A stretch of DNA of 64,000 nucleotides from Shimia aestuarii (GTDB taxonomy: Bacteria; Pseudomonadota; Alphaproteobacteria; Rhodobacterales; Rhodobacteraceae), in NCBI RefSeq assembly GCF_900114635.1, contig NZ_FOTQ01000001.1, positions 558,001 through 622,000 of the forward strand. The letters run 5' to 3'. Position numbers and translations under genes: made by a program. Position 1 is the first letter of the stretch; each line of letters starts with the position of its first letter. Below the pieces are notes generated by a model. The model saw only the letters and a program-made list of their open reading frames with translations. It was not told the DNA's origin and ran no database searches. Below, one piece after another: positions 17,126-24,951 of the stretch.

Positions 17126-18481
17126 TTACGCGGAGCGTACCGGCGTTTTCATCGTCACGATCTCTTCCGACATGGTCGGGTGCACCGCAACCGTCCGGTC
17201 AAAATCTTCTTTGGTCGCACCCATTTTTACGGCGATCCCAGCAAGCTGGATCATCTCGCCCGCCCCCGGGGCCACGATATGACAGCCCAGAACCTTGCGT
17301 GTCGCCTTGCTCACGATCAGCTTCATAAGCACCCGCTCGGCCCGCCCGGCAAAGCTTTGCTGCATCGGCTTGAAGCTGGTGGCGTAAACCTCAATCGGCT
17401 CCTGCTCAGCGGCTTCCTCTTCCGAAAGCCCCACCGTGCCCATTTCCGGCTGGGTGAAAATCGCCGTCGGGATCAACTCGTGATCGACCGGCGTCGGGTT
17501 GCCCTTGAACACGGTTTCCACGAACGCCATGCCCTCGCGGATCGCCACCGGGGTAAGGTTCACCCGGTCGGTGACATCACCCACGGCATAGACTGACGGC
17601 ACCGCCGTCTGGCTGTATTCATCGACAACCACTTCGCCCTTGCGCCCGATCTGAACGCCAATCTCCTCAAGCCCCATGCCTTCGGTGTTGGGCGCGCGGC
17701 CCGTGGCGAACATCACCTGGTCAAACAGGCGCTCGGTGCCATTCGTCGCCTTCACCCGGATCTTGTCGCCATCCTTCTCCATGGAAAGGATATTGGTGCC
17801 AAGATGCACGTCGATCCCGCGCTGGCACATCTCTTCACAGATCAACCCGCGCGCCTCGTCATCAAAGCCGCGCAGGATCTGCGCCCCGCGGTAATATTGC
17901 GTGGTTTTTACACCCAGCCCGTGCATGATACCGGCAAACTCACAGGCGATATAGCCCCCGCCGATGATCAGCATGTCCTCGGGAAGCTTTTCCAAATGGA
18001 AAATGTCGTTCGAGGTGATCCCCAGTTCGACCCCCGGCATGTCCGGCATCACCGGACGCCCGCCCATCGCCAAAAGGATATGCTTGGCGCTTTTCTGCGT
18101 CCCGTCCGCCAGTTCAACCGTATGCGCATCCACCAGCTTGGCGCGCTGGTCAAAGGTCTCGACCCCGCTATTGGCCAAAAGCTTGCGATAGACGCCCTCC
18201 AGCCGGTCCAGTTCGGCATGCAGCTTGCCCTTGAAATTGTCCCAGCTGAACGGCCCCGGCTTGATGTCCCAGCCATAGGCGGCGGCATCTTCCACCATGC
18301 CGGAATACTCGCTGGCAAACACCATCAGCTTTTTGGGCACACAGCCCCGGATCACGCAGGTGCCTCCGTAACGGTCTTCCTCGGCCAGCGCTACCTTGAC
18401 ACCTTCGGCGGCCGCAACACGCGCAGCCCTTACACCACCGGAACCACCGCCGATGACAAACAGATCATAATCAAAAGACAT
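17126..18481 (-). CDS. gor: Glutathione-disulfide reductase
   Basis: A 451-residue FAD/NAD(P)H disulfide reductase that regenerates GSH from GSSG. It shows the FAD loop GGGSGGVRAARVAA, the redox-active disulfide C42-C47 in GGTCVIRGCVPKK, the second nucleotide loop IIGGGYIACEFAG and the C-terminal HPTMSEE with the catalytic His-Glu pair. CVIRGC rather than CVNVGC is the glutathione reductase variant typical of alphaproteobacteria and plants. It lies 15 bases after rpiA, so the NADPH-using enzyme is transcribed with a pentose-phosphate gene. Confidence 0.93.
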   Translation of the reverse strand: MSFDYDLFVIGGGSGGVRAARVAAAEGVKVALAEEDRYGGTCVIRGCVPKKLMVFASEYSGMVEDAAAYGWDIKPGPFSWDNFKGKLHAELDRLEGVYRKLLANSGVETFDQRAKLVDAHTVELADGTQKSAKHILLAMGGRPVMPDMPGVELGITSNDIFHLEKLPEDMLIIGGGYIACEFAGIMHGLGVKTTQYYRGAQILRGFDDEARGLICEEMCQRGIDVHLGTNILSMEKDGDKIRVKATNGTERLFDQVMFATGRAPNTEGMGLEEIGVQIGRKGEVVVDEYSQTAVPSVYAVGDVTDRVNLTPVAIREGMAFVETVFKGNPTPVDHELIPTAIFTQPEMGTVGLSEEEAAEQEPIEVYATSFKPMQQSFAGRAERVLMKLIVSKATRKVLGCHIVAPGAGEMIQLAGIAVKMGATKEDFDRTVAVHPTMSEEIVTMKTPVRSA

Positions 18482-18496
18482 GTATCGTTGTTTTCC

Positions 18497-19285
18497 CTAG
18501 TCCACGAGATCCGTGAAAAGATTATCGGTCTCGGCGAAGTCGAGCATCGCCTGTTCGATCGTTCCGGCGTTGATGTCGCGCACTTCGACGCGCCCATCCC
18601 CAAAACCGACAACAACCGCGTCACAGATATCTATGAACAGCCCGTTTTCAACCACGCCCGGCATCTGGTTGAGTACCATCGCCAGCTGGCGGGCATCCCC
18701 GATCCGCTTCAGATGCAGATCAAGGATGTGGTTGCCTTCATCCGTCATGAACGGCGCCGCGCCATTCATCCGCAAAGTCGTGCTGCGCCCCAGCACGTCC
18801 ATGCTCACCAGCGTTTCCTCGATCAACGCCTGTGTGGTCTGCCATCCGAACGGCACCACCTCGACCGGCAAGGGGAACGCACCCAGCGTTTCCACTTCCT
18901 TGCCGACATCGGCAATCACGATCATCTGGTCGCTTGCCGTCGCCACGATCTTTTCCTGCAACAGCGCGCCGCCGCCGCCCTTGATCAGGTTCAGGTTTCC
19001 GTCGAACTCATCCGCGCCGTCGATCGTCACGTCAAGCCACTTGGCCGCATCAAGGCTCACCACCTCGATCCCCACATCCTGCGCCAGCTGCGCAGTGCGG
19101 GTCGATGTCGGTACGCCCTTGATACGCAACCCCTGTTCCCGGACCATCTCGCCCAGGCATCGCACCATCCACGCGGCGGTCGATCCCGTGCCCAGCCCGA
19201 CGCGCATACCATCCTCGACATAATCCGTGGCCCGCTTTGCGGCGACGAATTTGGCCTTGTCGATGGGCGACAATTCTCCGGTCAT
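18497..19285 (-). CDS. rpiA: Ribose-5-phosphate isomerase A
   Basis: A 262-residue RpiA that interconverts ribose-5-phosphate and ribulose-5-phosphate. Signatures: VGLGTGSTAAWMV, DGADEFDGNLNLIKGGGGAL (active-site loop) and the family end region with NGLFIDICDAVVVG. The start has a GGGAG ribosome site. It leads a minus-strand cluster with gor. Confidence 0.95.
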   Translation of the reverse strand: MTGELSPIDKAKFVAAKRATDYVEDGMRVGLGTGSTAAWMVRCLGEMVREQGLRIKGVPTSTRTAQLAQDVGIEVVSLDAAKWLDVTIDGADEFDGNLNLIKGGGGALLQEKIVATASDQMIVIADVGKEVETLGAFPLPVEVVPFGWQTTQALIEETLVSMDVLGRSTTLRMNGAAPFMTDEGNHILDLHLKRIGDARQLAMVLNQMPGVVENGLFIDICDAVVVGFGDGRVEVRDINAGTIEQAMLDFAETDNLFTDLVD

Positions 19286-19385
19286 GGCGCGACTCCCTGA
19301 TTTGTTTTGTAAAGGTTATAGAAAAGAAGCGCCGCAGGTGCGAGCGCCAATTCAGCCTACCGCACGCCAGTCTGTACGGGCGCCG

Positions 19386-19820
19386 TCATGCCCGCCTCTG
19401 CATTGTGCCCACAACCCGGCGCATCAGGTCGACCAACTGATCAGCCTCGGCCGCACTCAAACCTGACAAGGCCGCGTTGTTCTGCGCCTGTGCCGCCGCC
19501 TTCGCGTCCCCTTCCAGAGCGCGCGCCTTGTCCGTCAGTCGCACGATCCGCGCGCGCTTGTCCGTGGGGCTGGGCTGACGTGTAATCAGCCCGTCCCGCT
19601 CCATCCGCGCAAGCGTATTGGCCATGGTTGCCTGTTCGACATCCAGCCGTTCAACGAGATCCCGCTGTGTCAGCCCGTCGCCATCCCACAACACGAGAAG
19701 CACCATGAACTGTGCCGGTGCCAGCCCTAGCGGCTGGATGCGCCGGGCAAGCCCGGCGGCAAACAATCGCGCCATGTGATTGGCCAGAAATCCAGCCGAG
19801 TTTCCCGTTTCAAAAGTCAT
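19386..19820 (-). CDS. MarR-family transcriptional regulator
   Basis: A 144-residue winged-helix regulator with the MarR core at residues 25-110: LAPAQFMVLLVLW, then LVERLDVEQATMANTLARME as recognition helix and a DKRARIVRLTDKA wing. Start placed at 19820 (MTFETG). An ATG at 19841 would add seven residues but lies inside the operator and immediately downstream of the predicted start site. It is divergent from a small membrane protein gene, and the shared region holds a perfect 16-bp palindrome plus a near copy, so autorepression with control of the neighbour is likely. The ligand is unknown. Confidence 0.88.
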   Translation of the reverse strand: MTFETGNSAGFLANHMARLFAAGLARRIQPLGLAPAQFMVLLVLWDGDGLTQRDLVERLDVEQATMANTLARMERDGLITRQPSPTDKRARIVRLTDKARALEGDAKAAAQAQNNAALSGLSAAEADQLVDLMRRVVGTMQRRA

Positions 19821-19838
19821 TGTCACAAAAAACACTTG

Positions 19839-19851
19839 CATAGCACGCTAT
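19839..19851. promoter_or_regulatory. MarR operator, imperfect copy
   Basis: CATAGCACGCTAT matches the perfect palindrome at 19866-19879 in 12 of 13 positions. Its centre is about 27 bp from the other. It overlaps a TTGCAT -35-like element (19837-19842) directed towards the divergent membrane protein gene. Confidence 0.6.
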
Positions 19852-19864
19852 TCAACCCTATTTC

Positions 19865-19880
19865 ACATAGCATGCTATGT
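19865..19880. promoter_or_regulatory. MarR operator, perfect 16-bp palindrome
   Basis: ACATAGCATGCTATGT is a perfect inverted repeat centred between the divergent MarR and membrane-protein genes. On the minus strand it lies between a TTAACA -35 and TAGGGT -10 (17-bp spacer), a position where bound regulator blocks the marR promoter. Confidence 0.75.
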
Positions 19881-19896
19881 TAATTGAAGATTCGCC

Positions 19897-20346
19897 ATGA
19901 AACTTAAACTCCACGCCTTCTCGGGCGCGCTTGCCTTGCTGACGATTTCGACGTTCTGGACCAGCACGGTGGTCTCTGAAGTCTCTGGAAACAAAGACAT
20001 GATCATTTGGGTAAAGACTGCGGTTCTCTACGGCATGTTCGTGCTGATTCCGGCCATGGCGACCGCAGGTGCCACCGGCGCGATGCTCGGCAAGGGCTGG
20101 CGCCTACCCCAGGTGGCAGCCAAGCAACGCCGCATGAAGATCATCGCTGCAAATGGCCTTCTGATCCTCCTGCCCAGCGCGGTCTTTCTCGCTCTGCGGG
20201 CCCAGTCCCACCAGTTCGACACGGCCTTCTACCTCGTTCAAGGCGTGGAACTTTTGGCCGGCGCAACCAACATCACCCTTTTGATCCGCAACATGAAGGA
20301 TGGGCTCGCACTGCGCGGGAGGCGTCTGAAACGGACCGCCGCCTGA
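19897..20346 (+). CDS. Hypothetical four-helix membrane protein
   Basis: A 149-residue protein with about four hydrophobic helices (residues 8-25, 40-62, 84-100, 112-133) and a basic C-terminus. A GAxGAMLGKGWR loop follows helix 2. The family is not one I can name with confidence; similar small membrane proteins in alphaproteobacteria are uncharacterised. It is divergent from the MarR gene and shares the palindromic operator region, so it is the probable regulated target. A role in export or membrane stress is only a guess. Confidence 0.7.
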   Translation: MKLKLHAFSGALALLTISTFWTSTVVSEVSGNKDMIIWVKTAVLYGMFVLIPAMATAGATGAMLGKGWRLPQVAAKQRRMKIIAANGLLILLPSAVFLALRAQSHQFDTAFYLVQGVELLAGATNITLLIRNMKDGLALRGRRLKRTAA

Positions 20347-20364
20347 ACCGCCCTGCTCGAATGC

Positions 20365-20387
20365 GCGCAGCCCGCAAAGGGCTGCGC
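20365..20387 (+). terminator. Possible terminator after the membrane protein gene
   Basis: A 9-bp perfect stem (GCGCAGCCC / GGGCTGCGC) with a 5-base loop sits 19 bases past the stop. The following CTTGGTTAAC is only weakly T-rich, so termination strength is uncertain. Confidence 0.5.
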
Positions 20388-20441
20388 CTTGGTTAACAGG
20401 ATCATCGCGCGCGGTGTTTACCATGGCTGTCATGGCACGCC

Positions 20442-20485
20442 GTACCGACGCTATACCGACGTGATACCGACGTGAGACCGACCGC
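20442..20485. repeat. Array of four 11-bp direct repeats (ATACCGACGTG type), locus 1
   Basis: Four consecutive 11-mers: GTACCGACGCT, ATACCGACGTG, ATACCGACGTG, AGACCGACCGC. The 338-base gap 20347-20684 otherwise holds the hairpin at 20365-20387 and the sdaA leader; no gene is visible there. A second array of the same unit and length occurs at 51001-51044. The 11-bp period puts each unit on the same DNA face. Confidence 0.75.
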
Positions 20486-20684
20486 GATTTTCTCCTCTGT
20501 CGCCTTGTTTACCTCATCTCCGCCACCGATTCGCCCCGCACCCGCGCCGCCGCCGCAACTTCGCGTTAATCTCATTGAACGGCCGCGTTTTGCGCGTTTT
20601 CGGCGGCAAGCGTCGCTTTGAGGCTGCCAGCCGGCCATTGCCTGCGTTATCCCTTCTGAAAACATCTCAGAATCGGACGCGCGC

Positions 20685-22058
20685 ATGTTCCTCTCTGTCT
20701 TCGACATGTTCAAAGTGGGCGTCGGCCCTTCCTCCTCGCACACCATGGGCCCCATGGTCGCCGCCGCCCGTTTTCTTGACACCATGCGCGCGTCCCCCTT
20801 TGATTTCCACGGTCTTCGCGCTTCTCTGCATGGCTCTCTGGCCTTTACCGGCGTCGGCCACGCCACCGACCGCGCCACCATTCTTGGCCTCGCCGGATTC
20901 CAGCCTGACAGCTATGACCACGACAAGGCCGAAGCCATTCTGGCGCAGATCAACGCAACCCACACAGTCCACCCCGAGAGCCTGCCGGCCCTGCATTTCA
21001 ACCCGCAGGACGATCTGAGGTTCGATTTTGGCCCCAACCTGCCCGGCCACGCCAATGGCATGATCCTCATGGCCACCGACGCCCAGGGCGACGTGATCCT
21101 GCAGGAAACCTACTATTCCATCGGCGGCGGCTTCGTGATGACCGAAGCCGAACTCGCCGCCGGCAAGGACACCGACGAAGGCGCCCCTGTCCCCTTTCCC
21201 TTCAAGTCTGCAGCAGAAATGCTGGAAATGGCCCAGATCTCGGGCAAATCCATTGCCGAGATGAAAAAGGCCAACGAGATTTCGCGCGGCTGTACCGAGA
21301 GCCTCGCCAAAGGCTGTGCCCGCCTTTGGCAGGTCATGAATGACTGTATCGACCGCGGCCTGACCACCGACGGAACCCTGCCCGGTGGGCTCGGCGTAAA
21401 GCGCCGCGCCAAATCCATCCATGACGCGCTTCAGGCCGAACGTGGCATGAACCTCAATGCGCCCCACACGATCAACGACTGGATGAGCGCCTATGCCATG
21501 GCGGTGAACGAGGAGAACGCCGCCGGGGGACAGGTCGTCACCGCCCCCACCAACGGTGCGGCCGGGGTATTGCCGGCCGTGATCCGCTACTGGCTCGACC
21601 ACGTGCCCGGTGCCACGGCCTCGCGCATCGACGAATTCCTGCTCACCGCAGCCGCGATTGGCGGCCTCGTCAAATTCAACGCGTCGATCTCGGGCGCAGA
21701 AGCCGGCTGCCAGGCCGAGGTCGGTTCCGCTTCGGCCATGGCCGCCGCCGGTCTCTGCGCCGTCATGGGCGGCACGCCTGAACAGGTCGAAAACGCCGCA
21801 GAAATCGCCCTGGAACACCATCTCGGCATGACTTGCGACCCGGTCAAGGGGTTGGTGCAGGTGCCTTGTATCGAACGCAACGGGCTGGGCGCGATCAAGG
21901 CCGTCTCCGCCGCCAGCCTTGCCTTGCGGGGCGACGGAACCCATTTCGTACCTCTGGATGCGGTCATCGAAACCATGCGTCAAACCGGGGCGGACATGCA
22001 CGAGAAGTACAAGGAAACCTCGCTGGGGGGACTCGCCGTCAACGTTCCCAACTGCTGA
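20685..22058 (+). CDS. sdaA: L-serine ammonia-lyase (L-serine dehydratase), iron-sulfur type
   Basis: A 457-residue single-chain enzyme that deaminates L-serine to pyruvate and ammonia using an oxygen-sensitive [4Fe-4S] cluster. The beta domain opens with [19 protein letters not shown]; the catalytic alpha domain has [12 protein letters not shown] and [16 protein letters not shown], whose cysteines include cluster ligands. Length matches the proteobacterial fused type. It lies downstream of an 11-bp repeat array, a possible regulatory site. Confidence 0.95.
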   Translation: MFLSVFDMFKVGVGPSSSHTMGPMVAAARFLDTMRASPFDFHGLRASLHGSLAFTGVGHATDRATILGLAGFQPDSYDHDKAEAILAQINATHTVHPESLPALHFNPQDDLRFDFGPNLPGHANGMILMATDAQGDVILQETYYSIGGGFVMTEAELAAGKDTDEGAPVPFPFKSAAEMLEMAQISGKSIAEMKKANEISRGCTESLAKGCARLWQVMNDCIDRGLTTDGTLPGGLGVKRRAKSIHDALQAERGMNLNAPHTINDWMSAYAMAVNEENAAGGQVVTAPTNGAAGVLPAVIRYWLDHVPGATASRIDEFLLTAAAIGGLVKFNASISGAEAGCQAEVGSASAMAAAGLCAVMGGTPEQVENAAEIALEHHLGMTCDPVKGLVQVPCIERNGLGAIKAVSAASLALRGDGTHFVPLDAVIETMRQTGADMHEKYKETSLGGLAVNVPNC

Positions 22059-22066
22059 CGCCCCGC

Positions 22067-22134
22067 TCTTTCTTTTTCCAGAAATACCCCGGGGGTGAAT
22101 TGCGCCCTTGGCGCAAGAGGGGGCAGCGCCCCCT
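22067..22134 (+). repeat. Dispersed intergenic repeat, copy B
   Basis: Between sdaA and the converging lytic transglycosylase gene: TTCCAGAAATACCCCGGGGG, GTGAATTG, then the inverted repeat GCGCCCTTGGCGC and GGGGGCAGCGCCCCC. This is the most complete copy of the repeat family and its closing hairpin could act as a weak terminator. Confidence 0.65.
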
Positions 22135-22139
22135 AAACC

Positions 22140-22952
22140 CTATCGCATTGCGAAAACACAGCCATCCGTTACCAGTTGCGGTGGCGTCAGGCACATGGCC
22201 CGGGCCACGTTAAACGCGGCCAGCACCTTGGGCACGTAATCACGGGTCTCGGCATAGGGCGGCACGCCGCCATGGCTGCGCACCGCATTTTCCCCGGCAT
22301 TATACCCGGCCAGCACGAGGATCGGATCGCGTTCGAAATGCTCCATCAGGTAGTCGAGAAACCGCACGCCCCCCTGAATGTTCTGGGGGGTGTCCATTGC
22401 GTCCGACACGCCAAATCGCTCCGCCGTCGCCGGCATCAGCTGCATCAGCCCCTGCGCCCCCGCGCCGCTGACGGCGTCCCCGCGCCCGCTGGATTCCACC
22501 GCGATCACGGCAAGTACCAAGGCGGGCGAAACCTTGGTACCGACCGTTGCCTTCAATATCTCGATACCATGCGCCTCTACGATGCTGCTTAAATCCGACA
22601 AGCGTGGCGCCGCAACACCCGCCCCCATCGGGGGATTGGACAGTTTCACCAAAGCCGGTTCCAGCCGTCCCGGCCCGGAGGCATCAATCTGAGGAGAAAC
22701 CCCATCCCAGAACCAACCATAACGTTGCCCGGCCACGGCCGGGGTCGCCGCGGCCACGTTCTGTGTACCCGGCACAGCAACAGCCGCCACCTGCGGTTCG
22801 ATCTGAACCGTGATCCTTTTTGTCTGCCCCGGTTTGGGCGGTTTGACCCGCTTTGCCTTGAAATCCGGAAAAGGCGGCGGCGACTCGGCCGCAACCGGCC
22901 AAGCCAGCCCTGCCACGACAAGGGCCATCGCGAAATATCTGCGCCATTTCAT
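22140..22952 (-). CDS. Lytic transglycosylase (SLT domain), periplasmic
   Basis: 270 residues with a signal peptide (MKWRRYFAMALVVAGLAWPV, then AAES). The SLT domain covers about residues 120-250: VIAVESSGRGDAVSGAGAQG with the catalytic Glu, GLMQLMPATAERFGV and LAGYNAGENAV. It would cleave the MurNAc-GlcNAc bond to leave 1,6-anhydro-muropeptides. It stands alone, divergent from the Flp pilin cluster; wall opening near a pilus locus is suggestive but unproven. Confidence 0.9.
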   Translation of the reverse strand: MKWRRYFAMALVVAGLAWPVAAESPPPFPDFKAKRVKPPKPGQTKRITVQIEPQVAAVAVPGTQNVAAATPAVAGQRYGWFWDGVSPQIDASGPGRLEPALVKLSNPPMGAGVAAPRLSDLSSIVEAHGIEILKATVGTKVSPALVLAVIAVESSGRGDAVSGAGAQGLMQLMPATAERFGVSDAMDTPQNIQGGVRFLDYLMEHFERDPILVLAGYNAGENAVRSHGGVPPYAETRDYVPKVLAAFNVARAMCLTPPQLVTDGCVFAMR

Positions 22953-23110
22953 TGAATATGCGCCTGTATGTTTCTCTGCTCTGTCTCAAGTCTTGCAAAT
23001 GGCGCGCGTCAAAACCAGCCTGCAGGTCGATTCCAGAAGCGTTTTTGGCCGATTGTGCCCCACAGACCACCCGGAGATTGGCAAGAAATACACGGTTTGC
23101 GCACCTTCCA

Positions 23111-23118
23111 TTAACCAT
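23111..23118 (+). promoter_or_regulatory. Possible CtrA half-site
   Basis: TTAACCAT is the preferred octamer half-site of the alphaproteobacterial cell-cycle regulator CtrA. It lies in the gap between the lytic transglycosylase and flp1, about 200 bases before flp1. A full TTAA-N7-TTAA site is not present, so the call is tentative. The rest of the 368-base gap 22953-23320 shows only the flp leader module from 23192. Confidence 0.3.
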
Positions 23119-23320
23119 TTATCCAGATAATTCATACAATTACTAAAATCCCCCTAACAAAATGACGGCGCGCGAAAATGGTGCCACTTGCGCCCAAATC
23201 CCGCCCCATTCCCCCGCAATAAATCTCTCATACCAAGTCGGACAGGCCACTGAGAGAGACGTCTGATCATCCCGGCAAGGTCGACTGTAAACCAAATCTG
23301 ATCCTTTGGAGGGACATACC

Positions 23321-23509
23321 ATGATCAAGTTCATCAAGAACTTCCGCAAAGACGAAAACGGTGCCGTGACTGTTGACTGGGTTGTGCTGACCGCCGCCGT
23401 TGTTGGCCTGGCCGTTGCTGCCTACACCACCATCGAAAGCAACACCAAGACGCTGGCCGGCGCAGCTGCTGACCGGATCGCCGTCGAGAACACCCTGGCC
23501 GCTGACTAA
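23321..23509 (+). CDS. flp: Flp-family type IVb pilin, copy 1
   Basis: A 62-residue prepilin of the Tad pilus. A short basic leader (MIKFIKNFRKDENG) ends in Gly at the expected CpaA/TadV cleavage site; mature pilin begins AVTVDW and continues as one hydrophobic helix. The canonical Glu5-Tyr6 of Flp is Asp5-Trp6 here. GGAGGG lies eight bases before the ATG, so five upstream in-frame residues are not used. This is probably the major pilin subunit, since three genes encode exactly the same protein. Confidence 0.95.
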   Translation: MIKFIKNFRKDENGAVTVDWVVLTAAVVGLAVAAYTTIESNTKTLAGAAADRIAVENTLAAD

Positions 23510-23534
23510 TCCTCAGCCCAGTCGAGTTTTCAGA

Positions 23535-23563
23535 AGGGCCGCGCTTCCAGCGCGGCCCTTTTT
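23535..23563 (+). terminator. Terminator of flp1
   Basis: AGGGCCGCGC / GCGCGGCCCT form a 10-bp stem around TTCCA, followed by TTTTT. It makes flp1 a single-gene transcript. Confidence 0.93.
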
Positions 23564-23800
23564 CATGCGGCTGTCATATACCCGACCACTACTCAGGCAA
23601 CTCGCGCATGAGGGGTTTTCATCAAAAGCCATGCAACTTCCTTTGAATTGCACCAGATTCGCACGATTACAGCCCAAATCCCGCCGCATTCCGCCGCGAT
23701 AAGTCATTCATACCAAGTCGGACAGATCACTGAGAGAGACGTCTGATCACCCCGGCAAGGTCGACTGTAAACCAAATCTGATCCTTTGGAGGGACATACC

Positions 23801-23989
23801 ATGATCAAGTTCATCAAGAACTTCCGCAAAGACGAAAACGGTGCCGTGACTGTTGACTGGGTTGTGCTGACCGCCGCCGTTGTTGGCCTGGCCGTTGCTG
23901 CCTACACCACCATCGAAAGCAACACCAAGACGCTGGCCGGCGCAGCTGCTGACCGGATCGCCGTCGAGAACACCCTGGCCGCTGACTAA
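23801..23989 (+). CDS. flp: Flp-family type IVb pilin, copy 2
   Basis: Base-for-base identical to flp1 over all 189 coding bases, with the same GGAGGG ribosome site and terminator. The encoded 62-residue prepilin therefore cannot be told from copy 1. Absence of even synonymous differences points to very recent duplication or ongoing gene conversion. It carries the same leader and terminator elements, so it is probably expressed as its own transcript and adds gene dosage for the major pilin. Confidence 0.95.
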   Translation: MIKFIKNFRKDENGAVTVDWVVLTAAVVGLAVAAYTTIESNTKTLAGAAADRIAVENTLAAD

Positions 23990-24014
23990 TCCTCAGCCCA
24001 GTCGAGTTTTCAGA

Positions 24015-24043
24015 AGGGCCGCGCTTCCAGCGCGGCCCTTTTC
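24015..24043 (+). terminator. Terminator of flp2
   Basis: Same 10-bp stem-loop as after flp1, followed by TTTTCTTT. Confidence 0.93.
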
Positions 24044-24133
24044 TTTGCGGTCGGGACACCTGCACACATGCTCCACCTTCGGGCCTTCGGACACGCAACA
24101 ACCGCTGAAAAGAACCAGAAAGGTTCTATTGCG

Positions 24134-24461
24134 GCCCAAATCCCGCCGCATTCCCCCGCAATAAATCTCTCATACCAAGTCGGACAGGCTACTGAGAGAG
24201 ACGTCTGATCATCCCGGCAAGGTCGACTGTAAACCAAATCTGATCCTTTGGAGGGATATACCATGATCAAGTTCATCAAGAACTTCCGCAAAGACGAAAA
24301 CGGTGCCGTGACTGTTGACTGGGTTGTGCTGACCGCAGCCGTTGTTGGCCTGGCCGTTGCTGCTTACACCACCATCGAAAGCAACACCAAGACGCTGGCC
24401 GGTGCAGCTGCTGACCGTATCGCCGTCGAGAACACCCTGGCCGCTGACTAATCCTCAGCCC
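24134..24461 (+). repeat. Flp pilin tandem unit 3 (diverged)
   Basis: Third copy of the leader plus gene; similarity stops just after the stop codon, where a different terminator follows. It starts 462 bases after unit 2. Confidence 0.93.
24263..24451 (+). CDS. flp: Flp-family type IVb pilin, copy 3
   Basis: Encodes the same 62 residues as copies 1 and 2, with four synonymous base changes in the gene and one base change just before the ATG. All differences are silent, so purifying selection or conversion has kept the protein fixed. The ribosome site is GGAGGG. It is the oldest-looking of the three copies by divergence and has a different terminator. Confidence 0.95.
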   Translation: MIKFIKNFRKDENGAVTVDWVVLTAAVVGLAVAAYTTIESNTKTLAGAAADRIAVENTLAAD

Positions 24462-24473
24462 GCCAGACCAACG

Positions 24474-24513
24474 AAAAGGGGCCGGTACACCTTGCGTGTC
24501 GGCCCCTTTTTTG
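24474..24513 (+). terminator. Terminator of flp3
   Basis: AAAAGGGGCCG and CGGCCCCTTTT arms enclose an inner ACAC/GTGT stem and a CTTGC loop, followed by T residues. It is unrelated in sequence to the flp1/2 terminators. Confidence 0.88.
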
Positions 24514-24625
24514 CAAGGCGCACCATTTGCACGCGCCTGCGACACCGGATGCTGCCCAGGTCCTTGTTCATTCATGCACGCCGCATGAGGCTTTCCCGAC
24601 ATCCGATAAATGTGAGGGTTCCTGT

Positions 24626-24805
24626 ATGAAACGGTTTCTGTTGCGCTTTCGCGCGAATGAAAACGGGGCGATCTCGGTAGAATGGGTCGTTCTGACCGCC
24701 GCCATGGTCGGCTTCCTGCTGGCCATCATGAGCACGCTCGGGGAAAGCGCCAAGCAATCGGCGCGCGATACCGGCAGCTTCATCAATGACCGGGCCAGCT
24801 ACTGA
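24626..24805 (+). CDS. Divergent Flp-type pilin (possible minor pilin)
   Basis: A 59-residue prepilin with a basic leader (MKRFLLRFRANENG), the same Gly cleavage site, and mature start AISVEWVVLTAAM. It has the canonical Glu at position 5 where flp1-3 have Asp, and its C-terminal half is unrelated to theirs (GESAKQSARDTGSFINDRAS). It may be a minor or initiating subunit. GAGGG lies near the start. It is followed by 146 bases with a weak hairpin (CCACATT...AATGTGG) before cpaB. Confidence 0.85.
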   Translation: MKRFLLRFRANENGAISVEWVVLTAAMVGFLLAIMSTLGESAKQSARDTGSFINDRASY

Positions 24806-24951
24806 TCCGACCGCCCAAAACATGGCCAAGGCCATGAAAGATGCCCCAAGCAACCCTTAAATCGCCACATTCACCCGTCAATGTGGGGCGATAGAAATCC
24901 CAGCTGCGGTCTGATCCGCCGCTGTACAAGACGGAAAACGAGGTAAGAGAC

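Larger units (their letters stand above)
23192..23563 (+). repeat. Flp pilin tandem unit 1
   Basis: The repeated unit comprises a leader from GCCCAAATCCCGCC, the flp gene and a terminator. It recurs 480 bases later (23672-24043) and in part again at 24134-24461. Units 1 and 2 are base-identical from the later leader through the gene and terminator. Confidence 0.95.
23672..24043 (+). repeat. Flp pilin tandem unit 2
   Basis: Second copy of the flp module, offset exactly 480 bases from unit 1. It differs in the leader, where one arm of an inverted repeat is changed, but not in the gene. The 291-base gap 23510-23800 holds the flp1 terminator, about 100 bases of unique spacer and this leader. Confidence 0.95.

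Noticed and set aside
24840-24900. Hairpin between the fourth pilin gene and cpaB as a terminator
   Set aside because: The stem (CCACATT/AATGTGG) is only 7 bp and lacks a following U-tract.
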